DNA of 64,000 nucleotides, taken from assembly GCA_965230425.1 (NCBI GenBank), contig CBDDKW010000012.1, forward strand, positions 124,001 to 188,000, written 5' to 3'. A model generated the notes under the pieces. It was given only the letters and a program-made list of their open reading frames with translations, searched no databases and was not told the origin of the DNA. This DNA comes from CBDDKW01 sp965230425 (GTDB lineage Bacteria > Pseudomonadota > Gammaproteobacteria > UBA1113). The position numbers and the translations under genes were made by a program. Shown here one piece after another: positions 38,401 through 48,023 of this stretch (position 1 is the first letter of the stretch; each line of letters starts with the position of its first letter).

Positions 38401-39596
38401 AAGGATTTGCCATGACTGTATCAGCACTAACTGAAAATAAGCAGGCTATTAATATCATAAAACACCAATTACATACTCCAATTATTGTAGGTAACCGCTC
38501 AGGCTACCCAAGTCGCGCTTTATTTAATGCTATCCGACACAATAATGCGGCGGCTGTTGAAGCTTTCATACCTTATTTTAAAGCCACTGAAACAATGTTG
38601 TTTAGCACATTTCATGGAAGCAATGCCGTGGACCTCTGCGCCCAAGTAGGTGCTGTTGATGCATTACGAATTATTTTAAAACAATTAGATAATCCCACAG
38701 CGCGGCAACGCTTATTCACTGAATTTCGTAGCGCGCAGCCTGATGAAAAAGAATGTTTTACCAGTTTTCATAGGATGATTCATTTTGCTGATGAGACTAC
38801 CCTAATAGAATTTTTATATTTCATCGGACCAATCGACATTAGGGAACTGATTAATCGGTATGATACGCAGCAATTGAACCTCTGTGATGATCGCAGCCGA
38901 GAAGCTGATTTTGCTGATACGGTACTTAGAAAGAATACTCTAGGGAAATTCTGCCGTAGTTTTGAGGATTTAATCACAAAAAATCCTAATCTAAACAGAA
39001 AAAAATATCTGCAAATACTGCAAAGTATCAATTGTTTCCATAAAATACATTTATATTTATTACCTAAGAGCTTGTTTGCATCATTTAAATCTCAAGAGAT
39101 TGAACATTTTGCTAATCTCTTAATTGAATTTAAACAAGCTATTGATGGCGCAGAAGAAAAAATCTACAAAAATGGTAGCATCAGCCCATTAGCGACACAA
39201 CAAACTAAGGCAATTATCCAAAAGCTTCAAGAACTCAGCACAAATGCAGAAAAAGCCGCAGACCCCAAAGTACTCGATACAGGCTATATACAATCCATTG
39301 AACGCTTACAAACAGTTAACCCCAGTTATTTACTGCGTTCCTTTAAACAATATTTACATTTGTTAAAAACTGAAGCCTATAGCAGCGCTGATACACACTC
39401 AGCAAAACTCGCCAACAAACTGTGGCAACGTCTAGGCACACCAGACTTACCCGATAAACATTATCAACCACCCGATACGCCGCAAAAACGCAGCCAACAG
39501 GGCCATGCCTCTGCCTGCGGTACACCTCTCGCACACTCTACTCAAGCAAGTGGAAAACCTGCACGTGAGAGATTAGTACAGGCAGTGCGCTGGTAA
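35418..39596 (+). CDS. Giant ankyrin-repeat protein (1392 residues) with shared C-terminal module
   Basis: Ankyrin repeats are visible at both ends: CNALHLACRSQDSRVVRYVL, KTPIHDAAQYCCFADLEQLV and RTPLHLAARHRSSQSVAFIC in the first 200 residues; RNILHYAILNTHDVFVYILT, NTPIHYASRQATANNLALAL and FTPLRLALLHGPIESVELLL near 750-880. A Ser/Thr-rich low-complexity stretch follows (about 900-960). The last ~350 residues (from about RQRLFTEFRSAQPDEKECF to SYLLRSFKQYLHLL) align with 2-1729 and 39788-44392. There is no signal peptide or membrane segment. AGAGG precedes the ATG. In Legionella and Coxiella such proteins are often Dot/Icm effectors; secretion is not shown here. Confidence 0.88.
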   Translation: MSKQQLLKAFEPRADFHKISALLDQDPGLLSEDLGKGCNALHLACRSQDSRVVRYVLQLAITQGIYQQLASHKDTQDKTPIHDAAQYCCFADLEQLVLALPVNHDQDNPSGDQSADLPHSEVAEGSQITSNNTLPDRIDILMMSDHLQRTPLHLAARHRSSQSVAFICEQFLSEQFGSNLIDIIFTQTTEEILDPAVRFLQTQGLSDLNVLMLASIGRSSTNLSTLINYINAHIEGQPDEPENGDETVVLIEHWLQRATYGFTLLHFMLIYNTIDIIQDIVHGLLKVVPAFLDCAINVPSIPAQGLLPFDLALAYQADPKLPTLLAPIKALQQKEANKKLPVTPSTDNMLAGNPSPVKRVHPRAGQNGRHRISALTFTEFMCTEVINPHNTGPAKIKRHNLAIIYGNATGYQGMRTWQPRYFFSLQLWPQIIALLITESESMLQTVISTYSKTDIRDHSGEASDTYLIGLLDEELILARLLELYNDPKYQSKQSWIMHCISSITLAIEPDCILRYEADDDSKHRNPGKTALRYFEYLLMSASKDQIYHYLHQYNQQHGNISKIQNANCFPTEFGTSTYELARSIWLQRNLADWFNQLITGKIRHNITAPAIAETASKLTKTNTNHPIVKQLSLALKGRNYTQVDFLLSTKAILILQHYTLKDLLTDLCTYPDNDILRLGWDFIQYQLQQDVQSSQQNEQLSREKPIDILFPGLCQLAADATLEIIQCFLDVFKVTINDFRKCTNEYGRNILHYAILNTHDVFVYILTYCGRHIELLQLPDRDGNTPIHYASRQATANNLALALSHLYDSEHHHLKQYRMTSDSETDHGGTSDSDTAIEKGKTVSYRFLLTNTKGFTPLRLALLHGPIESVELLLACACHIRKYATLTAEQTSETSTAEDDLALDSSPENADSIATQNLGRTSSDENSNALCFPQKGISASIATSSAANSRSNSTSSLFSNDIVTTTEPLLMQECKNPGVQTPLLALLAKRGVSAEGFAMTVSALTENKQAINIIKHQLHTPIIVGNRSGYPSRALFNAIRHNNAAAVEAFIPYFKATETMLFSTFHGSNAVDLCAQVGAVDALRIILKQLDNPTARQRLFTEFRSAQPDEKECFTSFHRMIHFADETTLIEFLYFIGPIDIRELINRYDTQQLNLCDDRSREADFADTVLRKNTLGKFCRSFEDLITKNPNLNRKKYLQILQSINCFHKIHLYLLPKSLFASFKSQEIEHFANLLIEFKQAIDGAEEKIYKNGSISPLATQQTKAIIQKLQELSTNAEKAADPKVLDTGYIQSIERLQTVNPSYLLRSFKQYLHLLKTEAYSSADTHSAKLANKLWQRLGTPDLPDKHYQPPDTPQKRSQQGHASACGTPLAHSTQASGKPARERLVQAVRW

Positions 39597-39787
39597 ACTG
39601 CGCAACCACGGGATATATATGCTTAGTCTCTCATATCGCCGATCCCTGAATGCGAGCTACGTGCAATGAGTGATCAAGAAACCAGCCCTAACAAAAGCAA
39701 TCCTTATTTTTCCATAGCAAGGTGAAAATATATCTGCTAGTATTGGCCAATATTACTACTATAACAATGACCTTTGAGGAATAAACA

Positions 39788-42700
39788 ATGCCAAACTCTG
39801 CGACACCTATAGCTACGCTACAACAACAACTACTTTCTGCTCTCACCAAAGATTCAGCACCTGACTATCATGCTATTCGAACAATATTAGCAGAAAATAT
39901 AGACAATTCTCGCACTTTACGTACGTTGTTATTGGAAACAAAAAGTGCGCAAGGTAAGAATGTACTGCAACTTGCTTGTGATAAAGGTGATGAGCATACT
40001 ATTAAGTTAATCCTCGGAGCAGCAAAAAAATTACAAGCAAAACTAGCAGAAGCTTCGGCAGAGAACGTTCGTTCATCTAATCAACAAGAATTTGAACCCA
40101 CTATTATCGATAAACTCATTACTCATACAGATCATAATGGTGCAAATACCATTCATAGCGCCGCCGCACATTGTCCAGCCTCTGTATTAGCTTATTTATT
40201 AAAGGAACTGTCCAGCGACACCATGAGAGAGCAAGCAGTGCGTACAGTCAACGAAAAAAAAGAAACGCCTCTGTATCGTGCTGCACAACAACGCGGTGTT
40301 AATAGCGTTGCCATATTATGCTATTGGCTAGGAGAAGACTTCTTCGATGAAATTTACCGCCAATCACATCGAGAAGAATCAATTAATACCTACGCTAAAA
40401 ATACGTTTCACACGGATTATGGTTTAACACCCTTTATGGCTGCGGCTGCAGAGGGTAATGATGAGGTTGTCTTATTTTTTACCCACTTAATTGGCTGCTA
40501 TATTATCGCCGATCTTAGCCAACAATCTTATCAACAGATATTCGATAAGGTACTGATTAATGTAGGATCTCAAGGCAGAACAAAGTGCCAGCAAATTTAC
40601 CAAGACACATTAACAAAAATGAAAACAAAGCTGGCAGCTCGAGCTAGTGAAGAAGGCTCAGATTCAACAGAGAGCGCCTCACTAACAGAAGAAAATAAGC
40701 TAGCAGCAGAGAAAACGGCCAATGCTCAAGCTAGTGAAGAAGGCTCAGATTCAACAGAGAGCGCCTCACTAACTGAAGAAGATAAGCTAGCAGCAGAGAA
40801 AGCGGCCAATGCTCAAGATAGTGAAGAAGGCTCAGATTCAACAGAGAGCGCCTCACTAACAGAAGAAGATGAACTAGCAGCAATGAAAGCGGCCAATGCT
40901 CAAGTACAAGGTGAAGCAGAAACAACGTCCGCCACGTATATAGATAACTTAACTATTTCACCAGCAGCAAAAAAAGCAACGAAACAAATGGCAAAAGCAT
41001 TGGGAGAATTTCCCAGCGATAGCCTTGCTCCTATAAGCGAAAACTCAATCCCAGCAGCATGGCTTGATCCTACCCAAATACTTAATCAAATAACGCCAAG
41101 GTGGAATAACCCACTGCGCAGTCAGCGTTTTAATATTGCAACGTTTGGACACAAGTGGAACCTATTACACTTTATTATCAAGAATTGTTCTGAAGCTGCT
41201 ATCAGGACCATTGTTCCTGTGCTTCGCGTCAAGCAACCTAGTCGGCCTATTAAAGCATTTGTTTACAAACGACCCGATACTGAGGAATATTGCGTCTCAC
41301 CCTATATCGACAATTCTACACTTGTAGAAGAGCAACTTAGTGGTTATGAAAATCGTCACGCTTTTGCTGCAGCAAATGACCTCAGGTTATTACCCTCTGA
41401 CTTCATTGACATATTCCATGATGATCCAGGTTTAAAAATCCTAAATCTTATACCTGAATTTGCATACACACGAAATGCAGACAATCCCGAAGCCCCCACT
41501 GATGCAATGAAAAATTTTCTGCTGCAATTAGTCGAGAGTCAACATAATAACCGCAACTTGATGGTGGCTCGCATTCTTTTACCACTGATATTTGGCAATA
41601 TGAATCTGTTTCGCACTACTACAGGACGTTTGGAAAAATATAATAATAAGGCTCTTTTTCAAACCATTATAATAATTGCAATAGGTACACGTAATGCCGA
41701 CATTTTACGTGAAGTTATTCAACTATATTCCGATAAAACTGAAACATCTGAAGAACCTAAGCAAACTATCACAACTCGCCTGCTCACTGATGCTGTATTC
41801 ACTGCCATAATAACCGAGTGTATAGAAGTCCGGCATCCTACATCGGGCTCTAGTACCTTTGATACAAACCCTATCACTGATGAAGAAAATCCTTTCAACG
41901 ATGATTGGGTTGGCCGTTATTTCGCAATATTATGTGATTATCTAACACCAGAACAACTGGTCGCACCAATTCATCCTAAATATAGCCCCTATTCACCACT
42001 GCAGTATGCCCTTGTTTTTAGTAGTGATGCAGAACTTGAAATATTATTTTCTAAACTCACACCAGAACAAATTAATGTTGTTGAGCCGCCACATCAAACA
42101 TCCCATGCTAATGTACACATTTTCCTCTGTGAGAAATGGAAAGCTCGAAATTTTGATCAAGCATTAGCACAATTGAAAAGGCGGGCTATTAGACAGTTAT
42201 CAGATCCCTCAACAGGTGATCAAGCTGCTGGCAGCACTGGTGACATTACTAACAGCGTGCTTACCACAGCACCTAGCGGTATTTTTCCTACAAGTAGTTC
42301 TGGTTCCTTATCATCCAAGCCCAGCTTCAGTGTTGATGAAATGAATAAGTGCAGTCGCGAATTTGATTCTCTACTACGCGCACGTTCATTACCTAAGATT
42401 AAAGCATTTTTAGGCAAGAATCCTACCTTATTCCCTCGTTACAAGTATGCTGATTTGTTAGAAGAATTAACGCGTCATCCTGATGAGGAAGTTCTCCACT
42501 ATTTCTTAACAGAATCAAATTATTTAACCAAGTTCAAAGAAAAACCTGCTGATCTGTTCGCAGGCCTGTGCGCACTTTTTAGCTGCGCCAGCCCCACAGC
42601 CATCAAATTATTTATGAAACATTGTGAGCTAAATATTGCTACTTGCAAATTGCAAACTACAAAAGATGGTAGCAATATACTTCATGCGGCTATTCAAAAT

Positions 42701-44392
42701 ACGCCTACTATATTTAATAGCATTCTAACGCAATTAGCTGACGGAGAAATCACAGAATTATTGCAGCGTACTGATCAGCTTGGCAGAACACCTATTCATA
42801 TAGCGGCTCATTCACATGCCACAGAAAATCTAAAGACCGCCATCGACTATTTGTATGACGAAAATACAAAGAAACTAACACTGGAAACGCAAACAGAATA
42901 TACATTCTTATCTGCCGATCAGTTTGGTTATATGCCCTTAGACTATGCCATGGATGTGCGAAGTCACGCTAGTGTAAACTTATTGCTGAACATGACCTTA
43001 GCATTATCGGCCAGCGCATCTGCCGATGCAGCCCCTGTATTACCACAGCAGGCTACTATTATAAATGAAGACGTTGCTAGAATTTATGAACGTACAAATA
43101 TACAAGGAAAGCCTGAGCGATTAACCCGTACGCTTCTACACCGTATTGTTGAATTTTGTGCTGATGCCGACACCTTAGACCGAGTGATAGATTGCCTAGG
43201 CGAAGCAGAAACACAACGCCAACTTAACCATAAAGATGCTGAAAACCCACACTATGGCTATCCACTGCATGCAGCTTTAAAACTCAATAACACTGCAGCA
43301 AGTACTCTGTATTTACGAAAAACCTCTGACATAAGTAAAACATTGTTACCCGCAGGCAACGTCTCCAATATTATGGACTTTTGCATGACTCATAAGGTCG
43401 ATGTCTCTTTAGTCAGTTTAATCTTAAAAGCTATACAGAGTGATATAGGATTGTTAGTAGATGCTGCTGGAACAAGCATTGCAAAAGCTATTGGTGGTAA
43501 GCATACGAGCAGACGTACTAAGCTTGTTCATGGCTATAGAGCAAATCATTTTGATAAAACAACAGCTTCTACAACAACGCACCGTATTCTTGAGTCTGGG
43601 AATAAAGAATTGTTGTTAGAATGGTTTTATTACATAGGTGTCAAACAGCTACGTAATATTAATAAAAAACATTACGCCGAATCATTCGTCATCAATGCTG
43701 ATACTCAACAAGAACTTAGTGGTATGGCAAGAATAACTAGCTCGAATACACTGACGGTGGGACCCTTTAAAGCCATTATGGCAAAAGCCAACGCAGGTGT
43801 TAATGAATCTCAATATCAGCAAGCCATGGATACTGTATGCTGTTTTCATGATTTGCATGATTGGTTAGTGGGCCAACTGAGTGTGACCAATCAACTTACT
43901 TCAGGTGATTTTTTCTCACAAGCTCGTCAAGGTAAATTCTTAGACCAATTCAAAACAAGTGAACAAATTGATAATAATGCTCTCATTCAACACTTTGCTG
44001 AATTAGTTAAAGACTTACGCATCGCTTGGCTTCATGGAACAGACGATACAGATAGTACAGGTAGCGCGGCTGTACAGGCCAAACTTAATGAGATAATTAG
44101 TCAATTGCCTGAGTCCTCTGCAGAAAATGATAAACAATATAAGGCCAAATTGCAGCGTATCGCAGAACTATCCCCTCAACATCTGCTGCGTAGCTTTAAA
44201 CAGTATTTGTATCAGTTACATATTGATGCAGGACAAAAGAAAGAGACTAAAGATGATAAATCCATGGCCGTCTCACAACATGTCGCAGGGAAGCTAGATA
44301 ATTTGAAAATCAGCCGCCGCTATCAACCACCAGCATGGGAATCCTATGCTGGAACAGATGTAAATGAAGCAAGATTAGAAGGGGGAAGATAA
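39788..44392 (+). CDS. Giant ankyrin-repeat protein (1534 residues) with shared C-terminal module
   Basis: A paralogue of the preceding gene, 191 bp downstream. The N-terminus carries ankyrin motifs (KNVLQLACDKGDEHTIKLIL, ANTIHSAAAHCPASVLAYLL, ETPLYRAAQQRGVNSVAILC) and a second block lies near 960-1060 (SNILHAAIQNTPTIFNSILT, RTPIHIAAHSHATENLKTAI). An acidic linker has three perfect-phase 29-residue repeats (about residues 286-372). The C-terminal ~350 residues share LLEWFYYIGV and QHLLRSFKQYLYQL with its paralogues and end in an RRYQPPAW motif (compare KHYQPPDT). GAGGAA precedes the ATG. The function is unknown; the gene is probably part of a tandem duplication with its neighbour. Confidence 0.88.
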   Translation: MPNSATPIATLQQQLLSALTKDSAPDYHAIRTILAENIDNSRTLRTLLLETKSAQGKNVLQLACDKGDEHTIKLILGAAKKLQAKLAEASAENVRSSNQQEFEPTIIDKLITHTDHNGANTIHSAAAHCPASVLAYLLKELSSDTMREQAVRTVNEKKETPLYRAAQQRGVNSVAILCYWLGEDFFDEIYRQSHREESINTYAKNTFHTDYGLTPFMAAAAEGNDEVVLFFTHLIGCYIIADLSQQSYQQIFDKVLINVGSQGRTKCQQIYQDTLTKMKTKLAARASEEGSDSTESASLTEENKLAAEKTANAQASEEGSDSTESASLTEEDKLAAEKAANAQDSEEGSDSTESASLTEEDELAAMKAANAQVQGEAETTSATYIDNLTISPAAKKATKQMAKALGEFPSDSLAPISENSIPAAWLDPTQILNQITPRWNNPLRSQRFNIATFGHKWNLLHFIIKNCSEAAIRTIVPVLRVKQPSRPIKAFVYKRPDTEEYCVSPYIDNSTLVEEQLSGYENRHAFAAANDLRLLPSDFIDIFHDDPGLKILNLIPEFAYTRNADNPEAPTDAMKNFLLQLVESQHNNRNLMVARILLPLIFGNMNLFRTTTGRLEKYNNKALFQTIIIIAIGTRNADILREVIQLYSDKTETSEEPKQTITTRLLTDAVFTAIITECIEVRHPTSGSSTFDTNPITDEENPFNDDWVGRYFAILCDYLTPEQLVAPIHPKYSPYSPLQYALVFSSDAELEILFSKLTPEQINVVEPPHQTSHANVHIFLCEKWKARNFDQALAQLKRRAIRQLSDPSTGDQAAGSTGDITNSVLTTAPSGIFPTSSSGSLSSKPSFSVDEMNKCSREFDSLLRARSLPKIKAFLGKNPTLFPRYKYADLLEELTRHPDEEVLHYFLTESNYLTKFKEKPADLFAGLCALFSCASPTAIKLFMKHCELNIATCKLQTTKDGSNILHAAIQNTPTIFNSILTQLADGEITELLQRTDQLGRTPIHIAAHSHATENLKTAIDYLYDENTKKLTLETQTEYTFLSADQFGYMPLDYAMDVRSHASVNLLLNMTLALSASASADAAPVLPQQATIINEDVARIYERTNIQGKPERLTRTLLHRIVEFCADADTLDRVIDCLGEAETQRQLNHKDAENPHYGYPLHAALKLNNTAASTLYLRKTSDISKTLLPAGNVSNIMDFCMTHKVDVSLVSLILKAIQSDIGLLVDAAGTSIAKAIGGKHTSRRTKLVHGYRANHFDKTTASTTTHRILESGNKELLLEWFYYIGVKQLRNINKKHYAESFVINADTQQELSGMARITSSNTLTVGPFKAIMAKANAGVNESQYQQAMDTVCCFHDLHDWLVGQLSVTNQLTSGDFFSQARQGKFLDQFKTSEQIDNNALIQHFAELVKDLRIAWLHGTDDTDSTGSAAVQAKLNEIISQLPESSAENDKQYKAKLQRIAELSPQHLLRSFKQYLYQLHIDAGQKKETKDDKSMAVSQHVAGKLDNLKISRRYQPPAWESYAGTDVNEARLEGGR
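40643..40903 (+). repeat. In-gene tandem repeat, 87 bp x 3
   Basis: Three units start at 40643, 40730 and 40817, each encoding 29 residues of the form (A/D)SEEGSDSTESASLTEE followed by (N/D)(K/E)LAA. The units are nearly identical at DNA level, so copy number is likely to vary between strains. Confidence 0.9.
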
Positions 44393-44474
44393 AAAATAAC
44401 CCAATATAACCCTTGTCAGTTCCGCGCAGTTATTGTACCTTCACGGGCTAGCTAACTATTTATATAAGATACCT

Positions 44475-45383
44475 ATGCAAGCAACGGCAAAGAATGTACA
44501 AACACTACAAGGGTTAATCCACTGCTTAGAGCATTACTGGGCTGAGCAAGGATGTGCCATTCTCCAACCTTATGATTTAGAAGTCGGGGCCGGAACCTTC
44601 CACCCCGATACCTTCTTACGCTCGCTGGGACCTGAACCGTGGAATGCCGCCTTTGTGCAATCCTCACGCCGCCCCACAGATGGTCGTTATGGTGAAAATC
44701 CCAATCGCACCCAACGTTTTTATCAATTTCAGGTAGTATTAAAGCCTTCGCCAGAGAATATTCAAGACTTATATCTAGACTCATTACGCGCCATGGGTAT
44801 TGACCCTCTCGTCCACGACGTGCGTTTTGTGGAAGATAATTGGGAATCACCCACTCTTGGCGCTTGGGGCTTGGGCTGGGAAGTTTGGCTAAACAGTATG
44901 GAGATTACCCAATTTACTTACTTCCAACAGGCAGGGGGATTAGATTGCAAACCCGTCACCGGTGAACTTGCCTATGGGGTAGAGCGGCTAGCCATGTACT
45001 TACAAAATAAAGAAAGCATGTATGATTTGATCTGGGCAGAAGGTCCCTTTGGTCCGGTAACCTATGGCGATATTTATAAGCAAAATGAAATTGAAATGTC
45101 GGCTTATAATTTCGAACATGCTGATGTAGACAAATTATTTCGCCACTTTAATGATATGGAAGAAGAGTGCCAACGGCTGATTAGTTTAAACTTACCCTTA
45201 CCTGCCTATGAAATGGTGTTAAAAGCGTCGCATTTATTTAACTTATTAGATGCTCGACACGCTATCTCTGTCACTGAACGCCAGCGCTATATTCTTAAAG
45301 TCCGCACCTTAGCACGCGCCGTGGCAGAAAATTATTATCAAGCCCGTGAAGCACTCGGCTTTCCACTATTAGCACAAGGTTAA
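44475..45383 (+). CDS. glyQ: Glycyl-tRNA synthetase, alpha subunit
   Basis: The catalytic alpha chain of the bacterial alpha2-beta2 glycyl-tRNA synthetase (class IIc). I chose the ATG at 44475 (MQATAKNVQTLQGLI, 302 residues), which matches the family length; the longer frame adds 14 non-conserved residues. Conserved segments include GAGTFHPDTFLRSLGPEPWN, VQSSRRPTDGRYGENPNR and the C-terminal region around YILKVRTLARAVAENYYQ. glyS follows after 4 bp. Confidence 0.97.
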   Translation: MQATAKNVQTLQGLIHCLEHYWAEQGCAILQPYDLEVGAGTFHPDTFLRSLGPEPWNAAFVQSSRRPTDGRYGENPNRTQRFYQFQVVLKPSPENIQDLYLDSLRAMGIDPLVHDVRFVEDNWESPTLGAWGLGWEVWLNSMEITQFTYFQQAGGLDCKPVTGELAYGVERLAMYLQNKESMYDLIWAEGPFGPVTYGDIYKQNEIEMSAYNFEHADVDKLFRHFNDMEEECQRLISLNLPLPAYEMVLKASHLFNLLDARHAISVTERQRYILKVRTLARAVAENYYQAREALGFPLLAQG

Positions 45384-45387
45384 TCAC

Positions 45388-47457
45388 ATGAAACAGCACG
45401 GTCATTTCCTCGTTGAAATTGGCACAGAAGAATTGCCACCCAAAGCATTACAAAAGCTAGCGCAGGCATTAGAGCATTCAATTACCCAATCATTAGCTAA
45501 ACATGAGCTTAGTTACGACTCAATTAAGGCTTACGCTACACCACGACGTTTAGCAGTGAGCATTAAAAATCTAGAAGCTAAGCAAGCAGATCGTACTGTG
45601 GAACGCCGCGGTCCCGCACTCACCGCAGCCTTTGATGCCGATGGTAATCCTACGCCAGCTTGCCAAGGTTTCGCAAAATCCTGCGGGGTCAGTATTGATG
45701 ACTTACAGCAACAGACTACAGATAAAGGCACATGGTTAGCTTACAGCATGGCTCAGCAGGGTAAACAAACCAGCGAACTCATGCCAGACATCTTACAACA
45801 AGCAATTAAACAATTGCCCATTCCTAAACGCATGCGCTGGGGCGATTTTGATACGGAATTCGTACGTCCAGTCCATTGGCTAGTGATGTTATTCGATGAC
45901 ACGGTAGTTCCTGCTAATATATTAGGTAAAGACGCTGACCGGATCAGCCATGGTCATCGCTTTCATGCCTCTCAACCTATTAGCATCCCCCACGCTGATG
46001 ACTATGAGGCATTACTCGAACAGCACTTTGTCATCGCTGATTTCGCAAAACGTCAAGCACTCATTCGTCAACAAATTGCCGACGCTGCTAAAACAGTCAA
46101 TGGCACAGCACCTGTGGACGCTGGTTTACTAGACGAAGTGACCGCCTTAGTAGAATGGCCCGTAGCATTGGTAGCACACTTTGATAAAGAGTTTTTATCA
46201 GTGCCCGCCGAAGCCCTGATCTCTGCTATGCATGGTCATCAAAAATGCTTCCATATTCAGGATGACAATGGCGCATTACTGCCTTATTTTATTACCATCA
46301 GTAATATTGAAAGCCAAGATAAACAAATGGTCATCATGGGCAATGAGCGCGTCATGCGAGCACGTCTAGCTGATGCGAAATTTTTCTATGAAACCGATTT
46401 AAAACATCCGCTAACTGATCAAGCCCAGCAATTAAGTCACGTCTTATTCCAAAAGCAATTAGGCACACTGGCGGAAAAAACCCAGCGCATTCAAGCCTTA
46501 GCTAAATACATGGCTGAACAATGTAATGCTAATAGTGAATTAGTAGAACGCGCGGCTTATCTGTGTAAAGCCGATCTCATGAGCGATATGGTGGGTGAAT
46601 TTCCTGAACTACAGGGTATTATGGGCACTTACTATGCTCAACATCAGGGCGAAGCCGATGAAGTTGCGCAAGCCATTCAAGAACATTACTTACCTCGTTA
46701 TGCCGGTGATACATTACCGCAAACTCATAGCGGTAGTATTCTAGCTATTGCAGATCGTATCGATACCTTAGTGGGTATTTTTGGTATTAACCAACAACCC
46801 AGTGGTGAGAAAGATCCCTTTGCCTTACGTCGCGCCGCATTAGGTGTACTACGCATTATCATCGAAACCCCCTTAGATTTAGATTTACAAGCACTCTTGC
46901 GCTATGCCACACAGCTATATGCTGATAAGTTAAGTAATAATGACGTTGTTGATCAATGTTATGATTTTATCATCGAGCGTTTAAAAGCCTGGTACCAAGA
47001 ACAAAATATTAATGCTGTTGTCTTCGCGTCAGTGCTCGCTAAGCGCCCCAGTCATCCTTTAGATTTCCAACACCGTGTGGCTGCGGTGAATGAATTTATG
47101 CACTTGCCGCAGGCCCAAGCCCTTGCAGCAGCGAATAAACGCGTGAGTAAACTATTAATCAAAGAGCAACAACAACATATTGACCGTGCACTACAAGATG
47201 ATTTATTTGAATTACCAGCCGAAAAAGAATTAGCCCATACCATTATTAACAAGCGTCAACAATTAGCACCGATTTTTGCGAAAGCTGACTACAATACTGC
47301 GCTGCAAGAACTCGCCAGTTTACAACAACCGGTAGATAAATTCTTTGAAGAAGTTATGGTCATGGTTGACGATGAAAAAGTACGCCGTAATCGCTTAGCA
47401 CTGTTAGCTAACTTACGCGATTTATTCTTAGAAGTAGCGGATATTTCATTATTATGA
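45388..47457 (+). CDS. glyS: Glycyl-tRNA synthetase, beta subunit
   Basis: The tRNA-binding beta chain, 689 residues, normal length. The start MKQHGHFLVEIGTEELPPKA is the family signature, and an HD-like and a C-terminal anticodon-binding (DALR-like) region follow (QQPSGEKDPFALRRAALGVL near residue 470). It lies directly after glyQ and overlaps gmhB by 4 bp, a gene order shared with other gammaproteobacteria. Confidence 0.97.
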   Translation: MKQHGHFLVEIGTEELPPKALQKLAQALEHSITQSLAKHELSYDSIKAYATPRRLAVSIKNLEAKQADRTVERRGPALTAAFDADGNPTPACQGFAKSCGVSIDDLQQQTTDKGTWLAYSMAQQGKQTSELMPDILQQAIKQLPIPKRMRWGDFDTEFVRPVHWLVMLFDDTVVPANILGKDADRISHGHRFHASQPISIPHADDYEALLEQHFVIADFAKRQALIRQQIADAAKTVNGTAPVDAGLLDEVTALVEWPVALVAHFDKEFLSVPAEALISAMHGHQKCFHIQDDNGALLPYFITISNIESQDKQMVIMGNERVMRARLADAKFFYETDLKHPLTDQAQQLSHVLFQKQLGTLAEKTQRIQALAKYMAEQCNANSELVERAAYLCKADLMSDMVGEFPELQGIMGTYYAQHQGEADEVAQAIQEHYLPRYAGDTLPQTHSGSILAIADRIDTLVGIFGINQQPSGEKDPFALRRAALGVLRIIIETPLDLDLQALLRYATQLYADKLSNNDVVDQCYDFIIERLKAWYQEQNINAVVFASVLAKRPSHPLDFQHRVAAVNEFMHLPQAQALAAANKRVSKLLIKEQQQHIDRALQDDLFELPAEKELAHTIINKRQQLAPIFAKADYNTALQELASLQQPVDKFFEEVMVMVDDEKVRRNRLALLANLRDLFLEVADISLL

Positions 47458-48023
47458 AATTGATCATCCTTGATCGCGATGGCGTCATCAATTATGACTC
47501 GCCAGACTATATTAAATCTGCCGAAGAATGGTTACCTATCAACAGTAGTATTCATGCTATCGCACGCTTACATCAAGCAGGTTATACCGTTGCCGTTGCC
47601 ACCAATCAATCCGGTGTTGGTCGCGGCTACTTTAGTCATGAGATCTTAACTGCTATCCACCAGAAAATGCTCAATACCGTCAAAGCCGCAGGCGGTCATA
47701 TTGATAAAATTACACTATGTCCTCACACCCCAGATGCAAGATGTACTTGCCGTAAACCTCAACCAGGATTATTACAGGAAATCAGTAAACACTATGAGTG
47801 CTCATTAGACCATATCGCTTTTGTTGGTGACTCTTTGAAAGACATACAAGCTGCACAGCGAGCTGGCTGCCAACCAATCTTAGTTAAAACCGGCAATGGT
47901 TTAAAAACGCTGCAGCAACTGGAGCCTAATGACGAAATTCAGGTCTATGAAGACTTGGCAGATTATGTTGAAAAAATGCTGTCATCTCGAGCACGAAGTG
48001 CGAGAGATCTCCCACCGATTTGA
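47454..48023 (+). CDS. gmhB: D-glycero-beta-D-manno-heptose 1,7-bisphosphate 7-phosphatase
   Basis: A HAD-family phosphatase that removes the 7-phosphate in ADP-heptose synthesis for the LPS inner core. The nucleophile/acid pair is DRDG (D7, D9). TNQSGVGRGYF is the second HAD motif, CPHTPDARCTCRKP the zinc site and GDSLKDIQAA the last motif. The start overlaps the glyS stop by 4 bp. The last ~13 codons (SSRARSARDLPPI) are read from a dispersed repeat (47981-48013), so the C-terminus has been extended or replaced by repeat DNA. Confidence 0.93.
   Translation: MKLIILDRDGVINYDSPDYIKSAEEWLPINSSIHAIARLHQAGYTVAVATNQSGVGRGYFSHEILTAIHQKMLNTVKAAGGHIDKITLCPHTPDARCTCRKPQPGLLQEISKHYECSLDHIAFVGDSLKDIQAAQRAGCQPILVKTGNGLKTLQQLEPNDEIQVYEDLADYVEKMLSSRARSARDLPPI

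Noticed and set aside
40731..40925. Leucine-rich 64-residue ORF on the minus strand
   Set aside because: It is the antisense of the 87-bp repeats, which mechanically gives a repeated Leu-rich frame.
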